Positions 1 through 8,511 of a DNA stretch of 64,000 nt are shown here, piece by piece. Origin of the DNA: Motiliproteus sp965230735 (GTDB lineage: Bacteria; Pseudomonadota; Gammaproteobacteria; Pseudomonadales; Balneatricaceae); assembly GCF_965230735.1 (NCBI RefSeq), contig NZ_OZ246016.1, forward strand, positions 1,054,001-1,118,000. Direction: 5' to 3'. A program made the translations under genes and the position numbers. Position 1 is the first letter of the stretch. Every line of letters starts with the position of its first letter. A model generated the notes under the pieces. The model was not told the DNA's origin. It worked only from the letters and a program-made list of their open reading frames with translations, and searched no databases.

Positions 1-43
1 TACGGATCGAGCCCAGTCCAGATTCGGGAGAACTCTTATCGAC

Positions 44-1018
44 ATGCCCATTACAGATCAGCCGACAACAGGCCGCGCCAAGGAGGCGGTAAGCGTATTC
101 GCCTGGGTCGACCGGCAGCATCAGCTACTGGCCGAGACCCACGATCTGCTGTTGTTACGTCCTGATCAAAAATCAATTTCTCGCTGTAAATACCTGGCCC
201 ACCAGATCCAGAAAGGTTGTCGTCAGCAACCGACCGGTCTGTTGGCCGCACTGCAGCTGAACCGTAATGCTCAGTTTCAGCATGTTAAAGAGCTCTACTG
301 CGGGGTGTTGGCCGAACTGATCGGGGTGAAGTGCAAAGTCGCACCCGCCAGCCGGTTATCGATGATCTGTGCCGCCCTGACCCAGGATATCGGTATGCTG
401 GACCTACAGGACGATCGTCTTGACCGGCAATCGATTGCGCTGACCGAACAGCAGCAGCGACAGATCAGAAAACACCCGATCGACGGGATTAAAATCCTGA
501 CCCAGGCCGGGGTCGATGATCGGATCTGGTTAAGCATTGTCGAGCGACATCATGAGCGTCTGGACGGCACGGGCTACCCCCATCGACTGGATGAGGGGCA
601 GATCGATATGGGTAGCCGGATCATGACTCTGGTGGATAATTTTGTTGCCATGGCCCGGCCTCGTGGTGATCGGGCGGCAATGATGCCGCCGCAGATTCTG
701 CAGCAGATTTTTCGGAACCGGGGTGAACAGATTGATCCGCGTCTGGCCAAGGTGCTGATCGACGTGCTCGGACTCAAGCCGCCGGGTTGCTGGGTGCATC
801 TGGCTAACGGTGAGATCGCGGTGGTGGTGCGTCCGAGCAGTCATAATGCCTTCCCGGTCGTGGCGTCCATCATCGGCCCGGATGGTGAACATTATGAACA
901 GGCGATTGAGCGTGACAGTGGTGAGCACGGTTTCAATATCGTCGAATGTGTGACGGCGCCGTTCCATTTCAACCTGCGTCAGTTGCTGGAGCCTCTCTGG
1001 CCCCGGTTGGATAACTGA
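44..1018 (+). CDS. HD-GYP-like domain protein with an altered HD motif
   Basis: 324 aa, soluble, no signal peptide. The C-terminal half matches the HD-GYP c-di-GMP phosphodiesterase fold: an HP motif at residues 144-145, then HHERLDGTGYP at about 169-179. The expected metal-binding HD dyad near residue 114 reads ALTQDIGMLD, so its histidine is replaced by glutamine. Activity against c-di-GMP may therefore be reduced or lost. The N-terminal ~100 residues have no domain I recognise. ATG is preceded by GGAG about 13 nt upstream. It lies 168 nt before the dctD-like gene in the same direction, but any functional link is only inferred. Confidence 0.8.
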   Translation: MPITDQPTTGRAKEAVSVFAWVDRQHQLLAETHDLLLLRPDQKSISRCKYLAHQIQKGCRQQPTGLLAALQLNRNAQFQHVKELYCGVLAELIGVKCKVAPASRLSMICAALTQDIGMLDLQDDRLDRQSIALTEQQQRQIRKHPIDGIKILTQAGVDDRIWLSIVERHHERLDGTGYPHRLDEGQIDMGSRIMTLVDNFVAMARPRGDRAAMMPPQILQQIFRNRGEQIDPRLAKVLIDVLGLKPPGCWVHLANGEIAVVVRPSSHNAFPVVASIIGPDGEHYEQAIERDSGEHGFNIVECVTAPFHFNLRQLLEPLWPRLDN

Positions 1019-1186
1019 TCAGCCCGCCCGCTAAGTTACCTAGCTCCCCCCCCTCCCGCATCTGCGGATTGGGGTGACGGATCGAATTCGGTATCATCGC
1101 AACACTAAGGTCACGACAAGCACGCTGATAAAAGCTTGTTTGTCGGCTCCCGGTTCTGCTCGCCCGACCCGTAAGGATCACCGCCG

Positions 1187-2554
1187 ATGTCCGCCACCAT
1201 GCCCAGTGTTCTTCTGATCGATGATGAAAAACATATCCGTTCCGCCAGTAGTCAGACGCTGGAGCTGGCCGGCTACGAGGTCCAGGCACTCGACAGTGCC
1301 GAGGCTGCGCTGACGCTGATCGACGACCATTGGAGCGGGGTGATCGTCACCGATATCAATATGCCCGGTATGGATGGGCTGGAGCTGATGGCCAAAGCCC
1401 GGGCGATCGATCCGGATCTGCCGGTGATCCTGATTACCGGCCACGGAGATATCTCGATGGCGGTCAATGCGATCCGGGACGGCGCTTACGACTTTATCGA
1501 GAAACCGTTTCCGGCCGACTTGCTGGTCGATGTGGTCAAGCGGGCCGCCGAGAAACGGGCGTTGACGATCGAAAACCGGACCCTGCGTCAGGAGCTGCAG
1601 GCCCAGAGTGCGCCGGGCCCGCGGATTATCGGTAAGACCCTGCCGGTGCAGCAGATGCGCCAGTTGCTGGCCCAGGTGGCCGATACCCCGGCCGATATCC
1701 TGATCATGGGTGAAACCGGCACCGGTAAGGACCTGGTGGCACGCTATATCCATGAGAACAGCCGTCGCAAAGATCATAACTTTGTCGCCATCAATTGCGG
1801 TGGGGTGCCGGAAAATCTGATGGAGAGCGAGCTGTTCGGGCATGAAAAGGGCGCCTTCACCGATGCCAAGAGCCAGCGGATCGGCAAGCTCGAACATGCC
1901 AACGGCGGCACCCTGTTTCTCGATGAGATCGAGAGCATGCCGATGTCGCTGCAGATCAAACTGCTGCGGGTGCTGGAGGAACGGGCGATCGAGCGGCTCG
2001 GCGCCAACGAGCTGATCCCGCTGGACCTGCGCATCGTGGCCGCCTCCAAGGCCGACCTGAAGGAACTCAGCGCCGGCGGAGAGTTTCGTGAAGACCTTTA
2101 CTACCGACTCAATGTGGTACGGGTCGATATCCCGTCACTGCGCGAGCGACGGGATGATATTCCGCTGCTGTTCCAGCATTTCGCCCTGATCGCCTCGGCC
2201 CAGTACCAGCGTGAAGTTCCCGCTCTGAGTCCGGCCCGGGTTCACAGTCTGATGAGTTACGACTGGCCCGGTAATGTGCGAGAGCTGCGCAACCTGGCCG
2301 AGCGCTATGTGCTGCTGGGAGAGGGCTGCACCTTCGAGTTTGACCAGCTGATTCCGCAGCTGGATGCGGCCACCGACAGCCTGACGCTACCGGAGAAGGT
2401 CGAGCAGTTTGAAAAAATGCTGATCGAGGAAGCACTGGCGCGCCACGATGGTCGGATCAAAGAGACCATGGAGCAATTGGGGCTGCCGCGTAAAACCCTG
2501 TACGACAAGATGCGTAAATACCGGCTCGACAAACAGGATTACAAACCCGAATAA
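1187..2554 (+). CDS. dctD: Sigma-54-dependent response regulator, DctD-like
   Basis: 455 aa NtrC-family activator. An N-terminal receiver has its phosphoacceptor Asp at about 56 (VTDINMPGMDG) and Lys at about 106. The AAA+ domain has Walker A GETGTGKD at 175-182, Walker B GTLFLDE at 241-247, and the sigma-54 contact loop as GAFTDA at 222-227 rather than the usual GAFTGA. A Fis-type helix-turn-helix lies at the C-terminus (GRIKETMEQLGLPRKTLYDKM). Two genes downstream is dctPQM with a sigma-54 promoter, which supports a role in C4-dicarboxylate control. The partner kinase DctB is not visible in the window. The dctD name rests on context and similarity to NtrC-family regulators. Confidence 0.85.
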   Translation: MSATMPSVLLIDDEKHIRSASSQTLELAGYEVQALDSAEAALTLIDDHWSGVIVTDINMPGMDGLELMAKARAIDPDLPVILITGHGDISMAVNAIRDGAYDFIEKPFPADLLVDVVKRAAEKRALTIENRTLRQELQAQSAPGPRIIGKTLPVQQMRQLLAQVADTPADILIMGETGTGKDLVARYIHENSRRKDHNFVAINCGGVPENLMESELFGHEKGAFTDAKSQRIGKLEHANGGTLFLDEIESMPMSLQIKLLRVLEERAIERLGANELIPLDLRIVAASKADLKELSAGGEFREDLYYRLNVVRVDIPSLRERRDDIPLLFQHFALIASAQYQREVPALSPARVHSLMSYDWPGNVRELRNLAERYVLLGEGCTFEFDQLIPQLDAATDSLTLPEKVEQFEKMLIEEALARHDGRIKETMEQLGLPRKTLYDKMRKYRLDKQDYKPE

Positions 2555-2840
2555 TTTTCATCCAAGCCGTGCTCGGGGCCTGATAGCGGCCCCTGGGCGG
2601 GGCTGCCCTCATAAGCCCCAGCTCTCCCTCCGCTCGATACCCCTAGATTTTTTCGGGTTGAACGGCATTCACGCTCGATGGCGCTTTTCCCACCTTTACC
2701 GTTGTTCATTAGCCCACTCAATCTGGCCGCGGACCTAAACTGAAGAGTACCAATCACTCAGTGCCGTGATGCTGGCTGGGCAGACGCCGGTCGGCTGTTG
2801 TCTCGGAGAAGTCCGTTGATTCGGGCTTGGAGGTAGGGCT
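2555..2840. other. Intergenic region with a GC-rich hairpin
   Basis: No gene is visible. GGGGCC at 2575-2580 can pair with GGCCCC at 2588-2593 across a 7-nt loop, shortly after the dctD-like stop codon. No T-run follows, so this is at best a weak terminator. The promoter of the downstream L,D-transpeptidase gene probably lies in the second half, but no clear -35/-10 pair stands out. Confidence 0.4.
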
Positions 2841-4082
2841 ATGTGCCGTAGATACACACTGGCCCTCTGTCTGATTTTGCTAAGCGCAGTAGCCCGTGGC
2901 GAGGTGCGTACTGTGTTGCCGAATCCCGATGTGATGCCACCGACATCCCGTACCGCAGAGGCCCAGATACCGATTGCCGCAGCGGCTGATCCACGTTCTT
3001 TCGGTTCGTTGATCGAAGCCGCCGAATTTTACTCCGATCTGCCCCAGCGCGGCTGGCAGCCGCTGGCCAACGGTGCCTTGTTACGCCAAGGAGACTCCAG
3101 TCCACGGGTGGAGGCCTTGCGACAGATGCTGAGCCTCTATGGCGACTATCAGCTACCCGGCGACCGGCGGGTTCTGTTGGCTTACTTCGACTCCGAGCTG
3201 GAGGCCGCTCTGATCCGGTTTCAGCACCGTCACGGCCTCAAGCCCGACGGTATTCTGGGCCCCGACAGTTTGCAGGCGATGAATGTCGAGCCGACCCAGC
3301 GGGCTTACCAGTTGCTGGTGAACCATGAGCGCCAGCTGGCTTTGCAACGGATCGCCCCGCCACGTTATGTGCAGGTCAATGTGCCTGGATTCCAGTTACG
3401 GGTATTCGACCATCAGCAGGCGGTGATGGAGATGAAGGCGATCGTAGGGCGAATTTCTCGCCAGACCCCGACGCTGCAGAGCGAGATCCGCTCGTTGGTG
3501 CTGAACCCGGCCTGGAACGTGCCCAAGAGTATTGCCTACAAGGATATTCTGCCCAAATGGCGGGACGATCGGGATTATCTGGATCGGCATAACATGAAGA
3601 TTGTATCCGGCTGGGGACAGCAGAAGATCTGGGTGGATCAGCAGCAGGCCGATCCGGAGCAGCTGTACCGCGGCCGTGAGTACCTGCGCCTGTACCAGTT
3701 GCCGGGCGCCAATAACGCCTTGGGGCAGATTAAGTTTGATTTCCCCAATCCCTATGCGGTTTACCTGCATGACACCCCGAGCAAATCCTTGTTCTCCAGC
3801 CATCAACGGGCTTTCAGTTCCGGCTGTGTACGGCTGGAAGATCCGCAGAGATTGGCCAGTTATCTGCTGGGGATGCAGCGTTTGGAAAAGCCGCTGCATC
3901 AGATGCTGGCCGAGACGGATACCCGCCGGATCCGCTTGAGTCGACCGGTGGGACTGTATCTGACCTATTGGACCGCCTGGCTGGATCCGCAGCAGCGCTT
4001 ACAACTGCGTGAAGATATCTATCAGCAGGATCCTTCCAAGCCCCGGCTGGAGGCTGCGGATGAGATTGCGATGCTGCATTGA
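2841..4082 (+). CDS. ldtD: L,D-transpeptidase with peptidoglycan-binding domain (LdtD/YcbB-like)
   Basis: 413 aa periplasmic enzyme predicted to form 3-3 (meso-DAP to meso-DAP) peptidoglycan cross-links. The N-terminus is a short signal peptide (about residues 1-20). A PG-binding type-1 repeat follows at about 88-148 (FQHRHGLKPDGILGPDS). The YkuD catalytic domain runs from about 176 to 345, with catalytic His near 310 (YLHDTP) and Cys near 329 in SSGCVR. It is shorter than the 615-aa E. coli LdtD, mostly because the N-terminal part is smaller. It lies 132 nt upstream of a MepK-like endopeptidase gene, the same order as ycbB-ycbK in E. coli. Confidence 0.88.
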   Translation: MCRRYTLALCLILLSAVARGEVRTVLPNPDVMPPTSRTAEAQIPIAAAADPRSFGSLIEAAEFYSDLPQRGWQPLANGALLRQGDSSPRVEALRQMLSLYGDYQLPGDRRVLLAYFDSELEAALIRFQHRHGLKPDGILGPDSLQAMNVEPTQRAYQLLVNHERQLALQRIAPPRYVQVNVPGFQLRVFDHQQAVMEMKAIVGRISRQTPTLQSEIRSLVLNPAWNVPKSIAYKDILPKWRDDRDYLDRHNMKIVSGWGQQKIWVDQQQADPEQLYRGREYLRLYQLPGANNALGQIKFDFPNPYAVYLHDTPSKSLFSSHQRAFSSGCVRLEDPQRLASYLLGMQRLEKPLHQMLAETDTRRIRLSRPVGLYLTYWTAWLDPQQRLQLREDIYQQDPSKPRLEAADEIAMLH

Positions 4083-4214
4083 AGTTGGCGGGGCTTGGTC
4101 AGGACGGAGCCGGATCATCCGGCGAACTGGTCGAACCGGGATCGGTCGTTGCAGTAATCCAGCTGAAAACGAGGTCTATGCAGTAGGCATGGGCGAGTAA
4201 GGGGGACAGCAGCC

Positions 4215-4772
4215 GTGGATCGTAAGACGTTTAACCGTAGAAACTTCTTGAAGCTGGCGGGGGGCGTGGTCGCCACCAGTGCCGCTTCGCGTAGCTGGGC
4301 CAAAGGGCTCGCCAGCCAGCACCCGGAGCGAAGTCTGCAGTTTTATAATCTGCATACCGGCGAGCATATTCAGACCCCCTATTGGATTGAGGGGGAATAC
4401 CTGGACGAAGGCCTAACCCAGATCAACAATGTTCTTCGCGATCACCGCAACGGTGAAATCATGGAGATCGACCTGGGATTGCTGGAGATGTTGCATGACC
4501 TGCAGCTCAAACTGGGTTCCAAGCAGCCGTTTCATGTGATTTCCGGTTACCGCTCACCGCAAACCAATGCGATGCTACGACAAAACAGCTCCGGGGTGGC
4601 CAAGAAGAGTCTGCATATGCAGGGGATGGCGATCGATGTGCGGTTGCCCGATATCCATCTGCCCGATCTCAAGGTCGGCGCGCTGTCGCTCAAACGTGGC
4701 GGAGTCGGCTATTACCCGGGTAGCGAATTTGTCCATCTGGACGTGGGGCGGGTTCGTTCCTGGAGTGGCTGA
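4215..4772 (+). CDS. mepK: MepK/YcbK-type peptidoglycan endopeptidase, Tat-exported
   Basis: 185 aa, DUF882/peptidase M15A family. E. coli MepK (YcbK) cleaves the 3-3 cross-links that L,D-transpeptidases make, which fits the ldtD-like gene just upstream. The N-terminus is a twin-arginine signal (RRNFLKLAGGVV, about residues 8-19) ending near residue 29. Metal-site motifs are visible: SLHMQGMAIDVRLP near 130-143 and FVHLDVGRVRSW at the C-terminus. The start is GTG at 4215 with a G-rich Shine-Dalgarno about 10 nt upstream. An intrinsic terminator follows about 70 nt after the stop. Confidence 0.88.
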   Translation: MDRKTFNRRNFLKLAGGVVATSAASRSWAKGLASQHPERSLQFYNLHTGEHIQTPYWIEGEYLDEGLTQINNVLRDHRNGEIMEIDLGLLEMLHDLQLKLGSKQPFHVISGYRSPQTNAMLRQNSSGVAKKSLHMQGMAIDVRLPDIHLPDLKVGALSLKRGGVGYYPGSEFVHLDVGRVRSWSG

Positions 4773-4815
4773 TCGGGCTCGACAAATCCGACAAAAATAC
4801 TGCTATTTCATTGGT

Positions 4816-4839
4816 TTAGACTTTGGTCTAAGGTCTAAT
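4816..4839. promoter_or_regulatory. Inverted/direct repeat upstream of dctP, possible activator site
   Basis: TTAGAC (4816-4821) and GTCTAA (4826-4831) form a perfect inverted repeat with a 4-nt spacer, and GGTCTAAT recurs directly afterwards at 4832-4839. It lies about 150-170 bp upstream of the sigma-54 promoter, a normal distance for an NtrC-type enhancer. DctD binding here is inference only. Confidence 0.35.
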
Positions 4840-4860
4840 GGGTGGGAATCCACCCTTTTT
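4840..4860 (+). terminator. Rho-independent terminator after mepK
   Basis: Stem GGGTGG (4840-4845) with CCACCC (4850-4855), loop GAAT, followed by TTTTT at 4856-4860. It is positioned to end the ldtD-mepK transcript before the dctP promoter. A second hairpin with the same arm sequences follows at 4872-4890 without a T-run. Confidence 0.8.
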
Positions 4861-4986
4861 ACCCCTATCGGGGGTGGCGGAAACCCACCCAAAATTTTGG
4901 TGATTTTTTCTCATCTCAGAGTTGAGCGGCGTTTAATTAAGCTGTGGTTTTCGTAACCTTCTGTTTTAACTTGTTTTCGATCAGAT

Positions 4987-5001
4987 TGGCACGATAGGTG
5001 C
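4987..5001 (+). promoter_or_regulatory. Sigma-54 (-24/-12) promoter of dctPQM
   Basis: TGGCACG (4987-4993), four bases, then GTGC (4998-5001) matches TGGCACG-N4-TTGC with one mismatch, and the GG-to-GC spacing of 10 nt is exact. Transcription should start near 5013, giving a leader of about 80 nt before dctP. A sigma-54-dependent activator gene lies 2.4 kb upstream. Confidence 0.82.
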
Positions 5002-5092
5002 TGTTATTCCCGTCAGAGTCGTGCAGCAAGACGCTTTCTTGAGCGCGACCATAAAGACAACAATCTGAATAACGATAAACGAGGAAAAGCAT

Positions 5093-6076
5093 ATGCGTCT
5101 TCTTTCAGCAGCAGTAGCCACTCTCGCTCTGACCGTCGGTGCCCAATCCGCCATGGCCGCTCCGGTTGAGATCAAGTTCTCCCACGTGGTCGCCGAGAAT
5201 ACTCCAAAAGGTCAGATGGCTAACAAGTTCCGCGATCTGGTTGAGGAGCGTCTGGCCGGTAAGGTTGAGGTCAAGGTTTTCCCGAGCTCCCAGCTGTTCG
5301 GTGACAACAAGGTTCTGGAAGCGATGCTGCTGGGCGATGTCCAGATGGCGGCTCCTTCTCTGTCCAAGTTCCAGAAATACACCAAATCCCTGCAGATCTT
5401 TGACCTGCCGTTCCTGTTCAAGGACATGGAAGCGGTAGAGCGTTTCCAGCAGGGCCCGGCTGGTCAGAAGCTGCTGGGTTCGCTGAACAAGAAAGGCCTG
5501 GTGGGTCTGGGCTACCTGCACAACGGCATGAAGCAGCTGTCCGCCAACAACCCGCTGAAAACGCCGGCTGATGCCAATGGCCGTAAGTTCCGCATCATGA
5601 CTTCCGACGTACTGCAGGCGCAGTTTGAAGCCGTTGAAGCGGTACCGCTGAAGAAGCCGTTCTCTGAAGTATTCACCCTGCTGCAGACCAAAGCGATCGA
5701 CGGTCAGGAGAACACCTGGTCCAACATCTACTCGAAGAAATTCTTCGAAGTTCAGCCTTACATCACCGAGTCTAACCACGGCGTTCTGGACTACCTGGTG
5801 GTAACTTCCGCCGAGTTCTGGATGGGTCTGGATGATGATCTGCGCACCGAGATCAAGAAGGCGCTGGACGAAGCGATCAAGCACGGCAACATGGTTGCGG
5901 CTGAGAAAGCTAGCACCGACAAGCAGGCGATTGCCGATTCCGGTCGCTCTGAGATCCTGACCCTGACCGACGCCGAGCGTCAGCAGTGGGTCGAGGCGAT
6001 GAAGCCGGTTTGGAAGAAGTTTGAAGGCGAGATCGGTGCTGACCTGATCGAAGCCGCCGTTGCTTCCAACAAGTAA
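5093..6076 (+). CDS. dctP: TRAP transporter solute-binding protein DctP
   Basis: 327 aa periplasmic binding protein of the DctP family for C4-dicarboxylates such as malate, succinate or fumarate. A signal peptide covers about residues 1-22, with cleavage after AQSAMA. Family features include IKFSHVVAENTPKGQMANKF near the mature N-terminus, the GRKFRIM segment carrying the carboxylate-binding Arg, and the DGQENTWSNIY segment. The ATG has a strong GAGGAAAA Shine-Dalgarno. It is the first gene of dctPQM and is separated from dctQ by about 195 nt containing a strong hairpin, which probably keeps DctP more abundant than the membrane subunits. Exact substrate is inferred from the family and the dctD context. 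Confidence 0.93.
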   Translation: MRLLSAAVATLALTVGAQSAMAAPVEIKFSHVVAENTPKGQMANKFRDLVEERLAGKVEVKVFPSSQLFGDNKVLEAMLLGDVQMAAPSLSKFQKYTKSLQIFDLPFLFKDMEAVERFQQGPAGQKLLGSLNKKGLVGLGYLHNGMKQLSANNPLKTPADANGRKFRIMTSDVLQAQFEAVEAVPLKKPFSEVFTLLQTKAIDGQENTWSNIYSKKFFEVQPYITESNHGVLDYLVVTSAEFWMGLDDDLRTEIKKALDEAIKHGNMVAAEKASTDKQAIADSGRSEILTLTDAERQQWVEAMKPVWKKFEGEIGADLIEAAVASNK

Positions 6077-6088
6077 GCGTACCACCGA

Positions 6089-6113
6089 GGATCAACCGCG
6101 CTGCGGTTGATCC
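6089..6113 (+). terminator. Intercistronic hairpin between dctP and dctQ
   Basis: Eleven-base arms at 6089-6099 and 6103-6113 (GGATCAACCGC and its complement) with a GCT loop, followed by TTTCC. A smaller hairpin follows at 6121-6138. The weak T-run suggests a partial terminator or 3' stabiliser of the dctP mRNA, as is common after binding-protein genes. Confidence 0.6.
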
Positions 6114-6271
6114 TTTCCAAGCGAGGCAGCCGTCTCGCTTCGTTCCGACAACCTGTTTTACCGGAGACTCCTGGTGCGGTGATCTAACCGCTGCCATTAG
6201 CAAGGGGTGCCCGGTGAGACAGCTTCGGACTGTAGATCCTTCACTGCTGATGTCACAGAGGTTTCAGGGGC

Positions 6272-6826
6272 ATGCTAGGTAAACTAATTAATCGACTGGA
6301 AGAGAGCTTTCTTTGCCTTCTGCTGGTTGCGATGACACTGCTGGTGTTCGCTGAGGTGGTTGCCCGCTTCGGTTTCAACGCCGGTATCCACTGGGCCCAG
6401 GAGGTGACGCTGTTGCTGTCCGCCTGGTTCGTTCTGTTCGGCGCTTCTTACGGGGTTAAGGTCGGCAGCCATATCGGCGTCGACGTGTTCGTCAAGATGC
6501 TGCCCCGCAATGTTCACCGCGGCGTCACCATGCTGGCGCTTGCGCTCTGTCTGTTCTATTGCTGCCTGTTCCTGTACGGCTCCTGGATCTACCTCAGCAA
6601 GATGAAGATGATCGGTATCGAGTTGGAAGACCTTCCGGTCGAGAAGTGGATTCCGATGTCGGTGCTGGTGATCGGGTTTGTGCTGCTGATCGTACGCTTC
6701 CTGAACCTGTTCTGGAAGGTGATCACCCATAAGGCCGACGGCTTCCATCTGGCCGATGAGGCCGAAGAGAGTATGCATATCGCCGAAGAGCTGAAAGCGA
6801 TGAAAGAACAGGAGGAGACCAAGTAA
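6272..6826 (+). CDS. dctQ: TRAP transporter small permease DctQ
   Basis: 184 aa inner-membrane protein with four predicted transmembrane helices (about residues 13-35, 45-65, 88-110, 127-149). It has the DctQ pattern: Trp and Glu in WAQEVTLLLSAWFVLFGASYGVKVGSHIGVD-like order after helix 1. The C-terminal tail is long, charged and cytoplasmic. Its stop overlaps the dctM start (TAATG), so the two are translationally coupled. Confidence 0.9.
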   Translation: MLGKLINRLEESFLCLLLVAMTLLVFAEVVARFGFNAGIHWAQEVTLLLSAWFVLFGASYGVKVGSHIGVDVFVKMLPRNVHRGVTMLALALCLFYCCLFLYGSWIYLSKMKMIGIELEDLPVEKWIPMSVLVIGFVLLIVRFLNLFWKVITHKADGFHLADEAEESMHIAEELKAMKEQEETK

Positions 6827-8223
6827 TGGCCACCGCAACGCTATTTATCATCCTGTTCCTGTGCATGTTCATGGGAATGCCGATCGCCATCGCGCTCGGT
6901 CTGTCCAGTGTCAGCACGATTCTGATCTTCTCCAACGACTCGCTGGCGTCGATCGCGCTGAAGCTGTTTGAAGCGACTTCGGAGCACTACACGCTGTTGG
7001 CGATTCCGTTCTTCATCCTGTCGTCCGCGTTCCTGTCCACCGGTGGTGTGGCCAAGCGCTTGATCGATTTTGCGATCGACAGCGTCGGCCATATCAAGGG
7101 CGGCTTGGCGATGGCCTCGATCATGGCCTGTATGCTGTTCGCGGCGGTATCCGGTTCCTCCCCGGCGACCGTGGCAGCCATCGGTACCATCGTTATTGCC
7201 GGTATGGTGCGTGCTGGTTACCCCGAGAGCCTGGCGGCCGGGGTCATCACCACCTCCGGCACCCTGGGCATCCTGATTCCGCCGTCGATCGTGATGCTGG
7301 TTTACGCCGCCGCGACCGAAGTCTCCGCTTCGCGGATGTTCATGGCCGGTTTCATTCCCGGCCTGATGATGGGCTTCCTGCTGATGGTGGTGATCTACAT
7401 CGTCGCCCGGATCAAGGGGCTGCCGTCGCAGCCGTTCCCCGGCTTTGCCCAGCTGGCCAAGTCCGGCGCCATCGCCATGGGCGGGCTGATGCTGATCGTG
7501 ATCGTGCTGGGCTCGATCTACGGTGGTATCGCCAGTCCGACCGAAGCGGCTTCGGCAGCGGCCGTGTACGCCTTCCTGGTAGCGGTGGTTGGTTACCGTG
7601 ATATGGGGCCGATCAAAGGGGTGCCCTGGCGTAAAGAGGGTGAAGGAATCGGCGCGGCGACGGGCCGGAATATCGCCCAGATCGCCTACGCGATTCCGAA
7701 GAGTATCTTCGACAAAGAGGTCAACAAGGTCGTTCTTGATGCAGCCAAGGTCTCGATGATGCTGCTGTTCATCATCGCCAACGCGATGCTGTTCGCCCAC
7801 GTGCTGACCACCGAGCGGATTCCGCACTCGGTCGCCGAAACCATTCTGGAGTGGGGCCTGCCGGCCTGGGGCTTCCTGATCGTGGTCAACATCCTGCTGC
7901 TGATCGCCGGTAACTTCATGGAACCGACCGCGATCCTGCTGATCATGGCGCCGATCCTGTTCCCGATCGCGGTACAGCTGGGCATCGACCCGATCCACCT
8001 GGGTATCATCATGGTGGTCAACATGGAGATCGGGATGCTGACGCCGCCGGTGGGGCTCAACCTGTTCGTGACGGCGGGGATAACCGGCAACAACATGCTC
8101 TGGGTGATCAAAGCGGTACTGCCGTGGATGCTGCTGTTGCTGTTCTTCCTGCTGCTGATCACCTATATCCCGCAAATTTCGCTGTTCTTGCCGGAGTATA
8201 TCGATCACCTGAAGGGCTACTGA
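6826..8223 (+). CDS. dctM: TRAP transporter large permease DctM
   Basis: 465 aa, about 12 membrane helices. This is the sodium-coupled transport subunit that works with DctQ and DctP. Family segments are clear: AAVSGSSPATVAAIGTI, GTLGILIPPSIVMLVYA and the C-terminal EIGMLTPPVGLNLFV. It is some 35-40 residues longer than many DctM proteins. The extra length is a hydrophilic loop at about 245-300 (RDMGPIKGVPWRKEGEGI and onward). It overlaps dctQ by one base and is followed by an intrinsic terminator. Confidence 0.93.
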   Translation: MATATLFIILFLCMFMGMPIAIALGLSSVSTILIFSNDSLASIALKLFEATSEHYTLLAIPFFILSSAFLSTGGVAKRLIDFAIDSVGHIKGGLAMASIMACMLFAAVSGSSPATVAAIGTIVIAGMVRAGYPESLAAGVITTSGTLGILIPPSIVMLVYAAATEVSASRMFMAGFIPGLMMGFLLMVVIYIVARIKGLPSQPFPGFAQLAKSGAIAMGGLMLIVIVLGSIYGGIASPTEAASAAAVYAFLVAVVGYRDMGPIKGVPWRKEGEGIGAATGRNIAQIAYAIPKSIFDKEVNKVVLDAAKVSMMLLFIIANAMLFAHVLTTERIPHSVAETILEWGLPAWGFLIVVNILLLIAGNFMEPTAILLIMAPILFPIAVQLGIDPIHLGIIMVVNMEIGMLTPPVGLNLFVTAGITGNNMLWVIKAVLPWMLLLLFFLLLITYIPQISLFLPEYIDHLKGY

Positions 8224-8283
8224 TCGATCGACTTTGAAGAGGGAGAGGTGGCGACTGACATGCTCGTCGCCTCCGTTAGCGAG

Positions 8284-8312
8284 ACCCGCATTCGTTGAAT
8301 GCGGGTTTTTTT
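8284..8312 (+). terminator. Rho-independent terminator of dctPQM
   Basis: Ten-base stem ACCCGCATTC (8284-8293) with GAATGCGGGT (8297-8306), loop GTT, followed by a run of seven T ending at 8312. Confidence 0.9.
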
Positions 8313-8511
8313 ATGGCTGAATCATCCGCCGTTGCCGCAGCAATGACCGTCGTCGGCAACAGGGAACGAATCGCAGCCGGACAATCGGTATAGAGGGATT
8401 AGCGATAGATCGGCGCGGTGCTGCTCGATGTCGGCTTCTGTGTACGGGGCTGCGCATGATTAGACCGATCGATGCCCGGTGTCCGATCCGATCGCGTCTC
8501 GCCGCGGTTGT

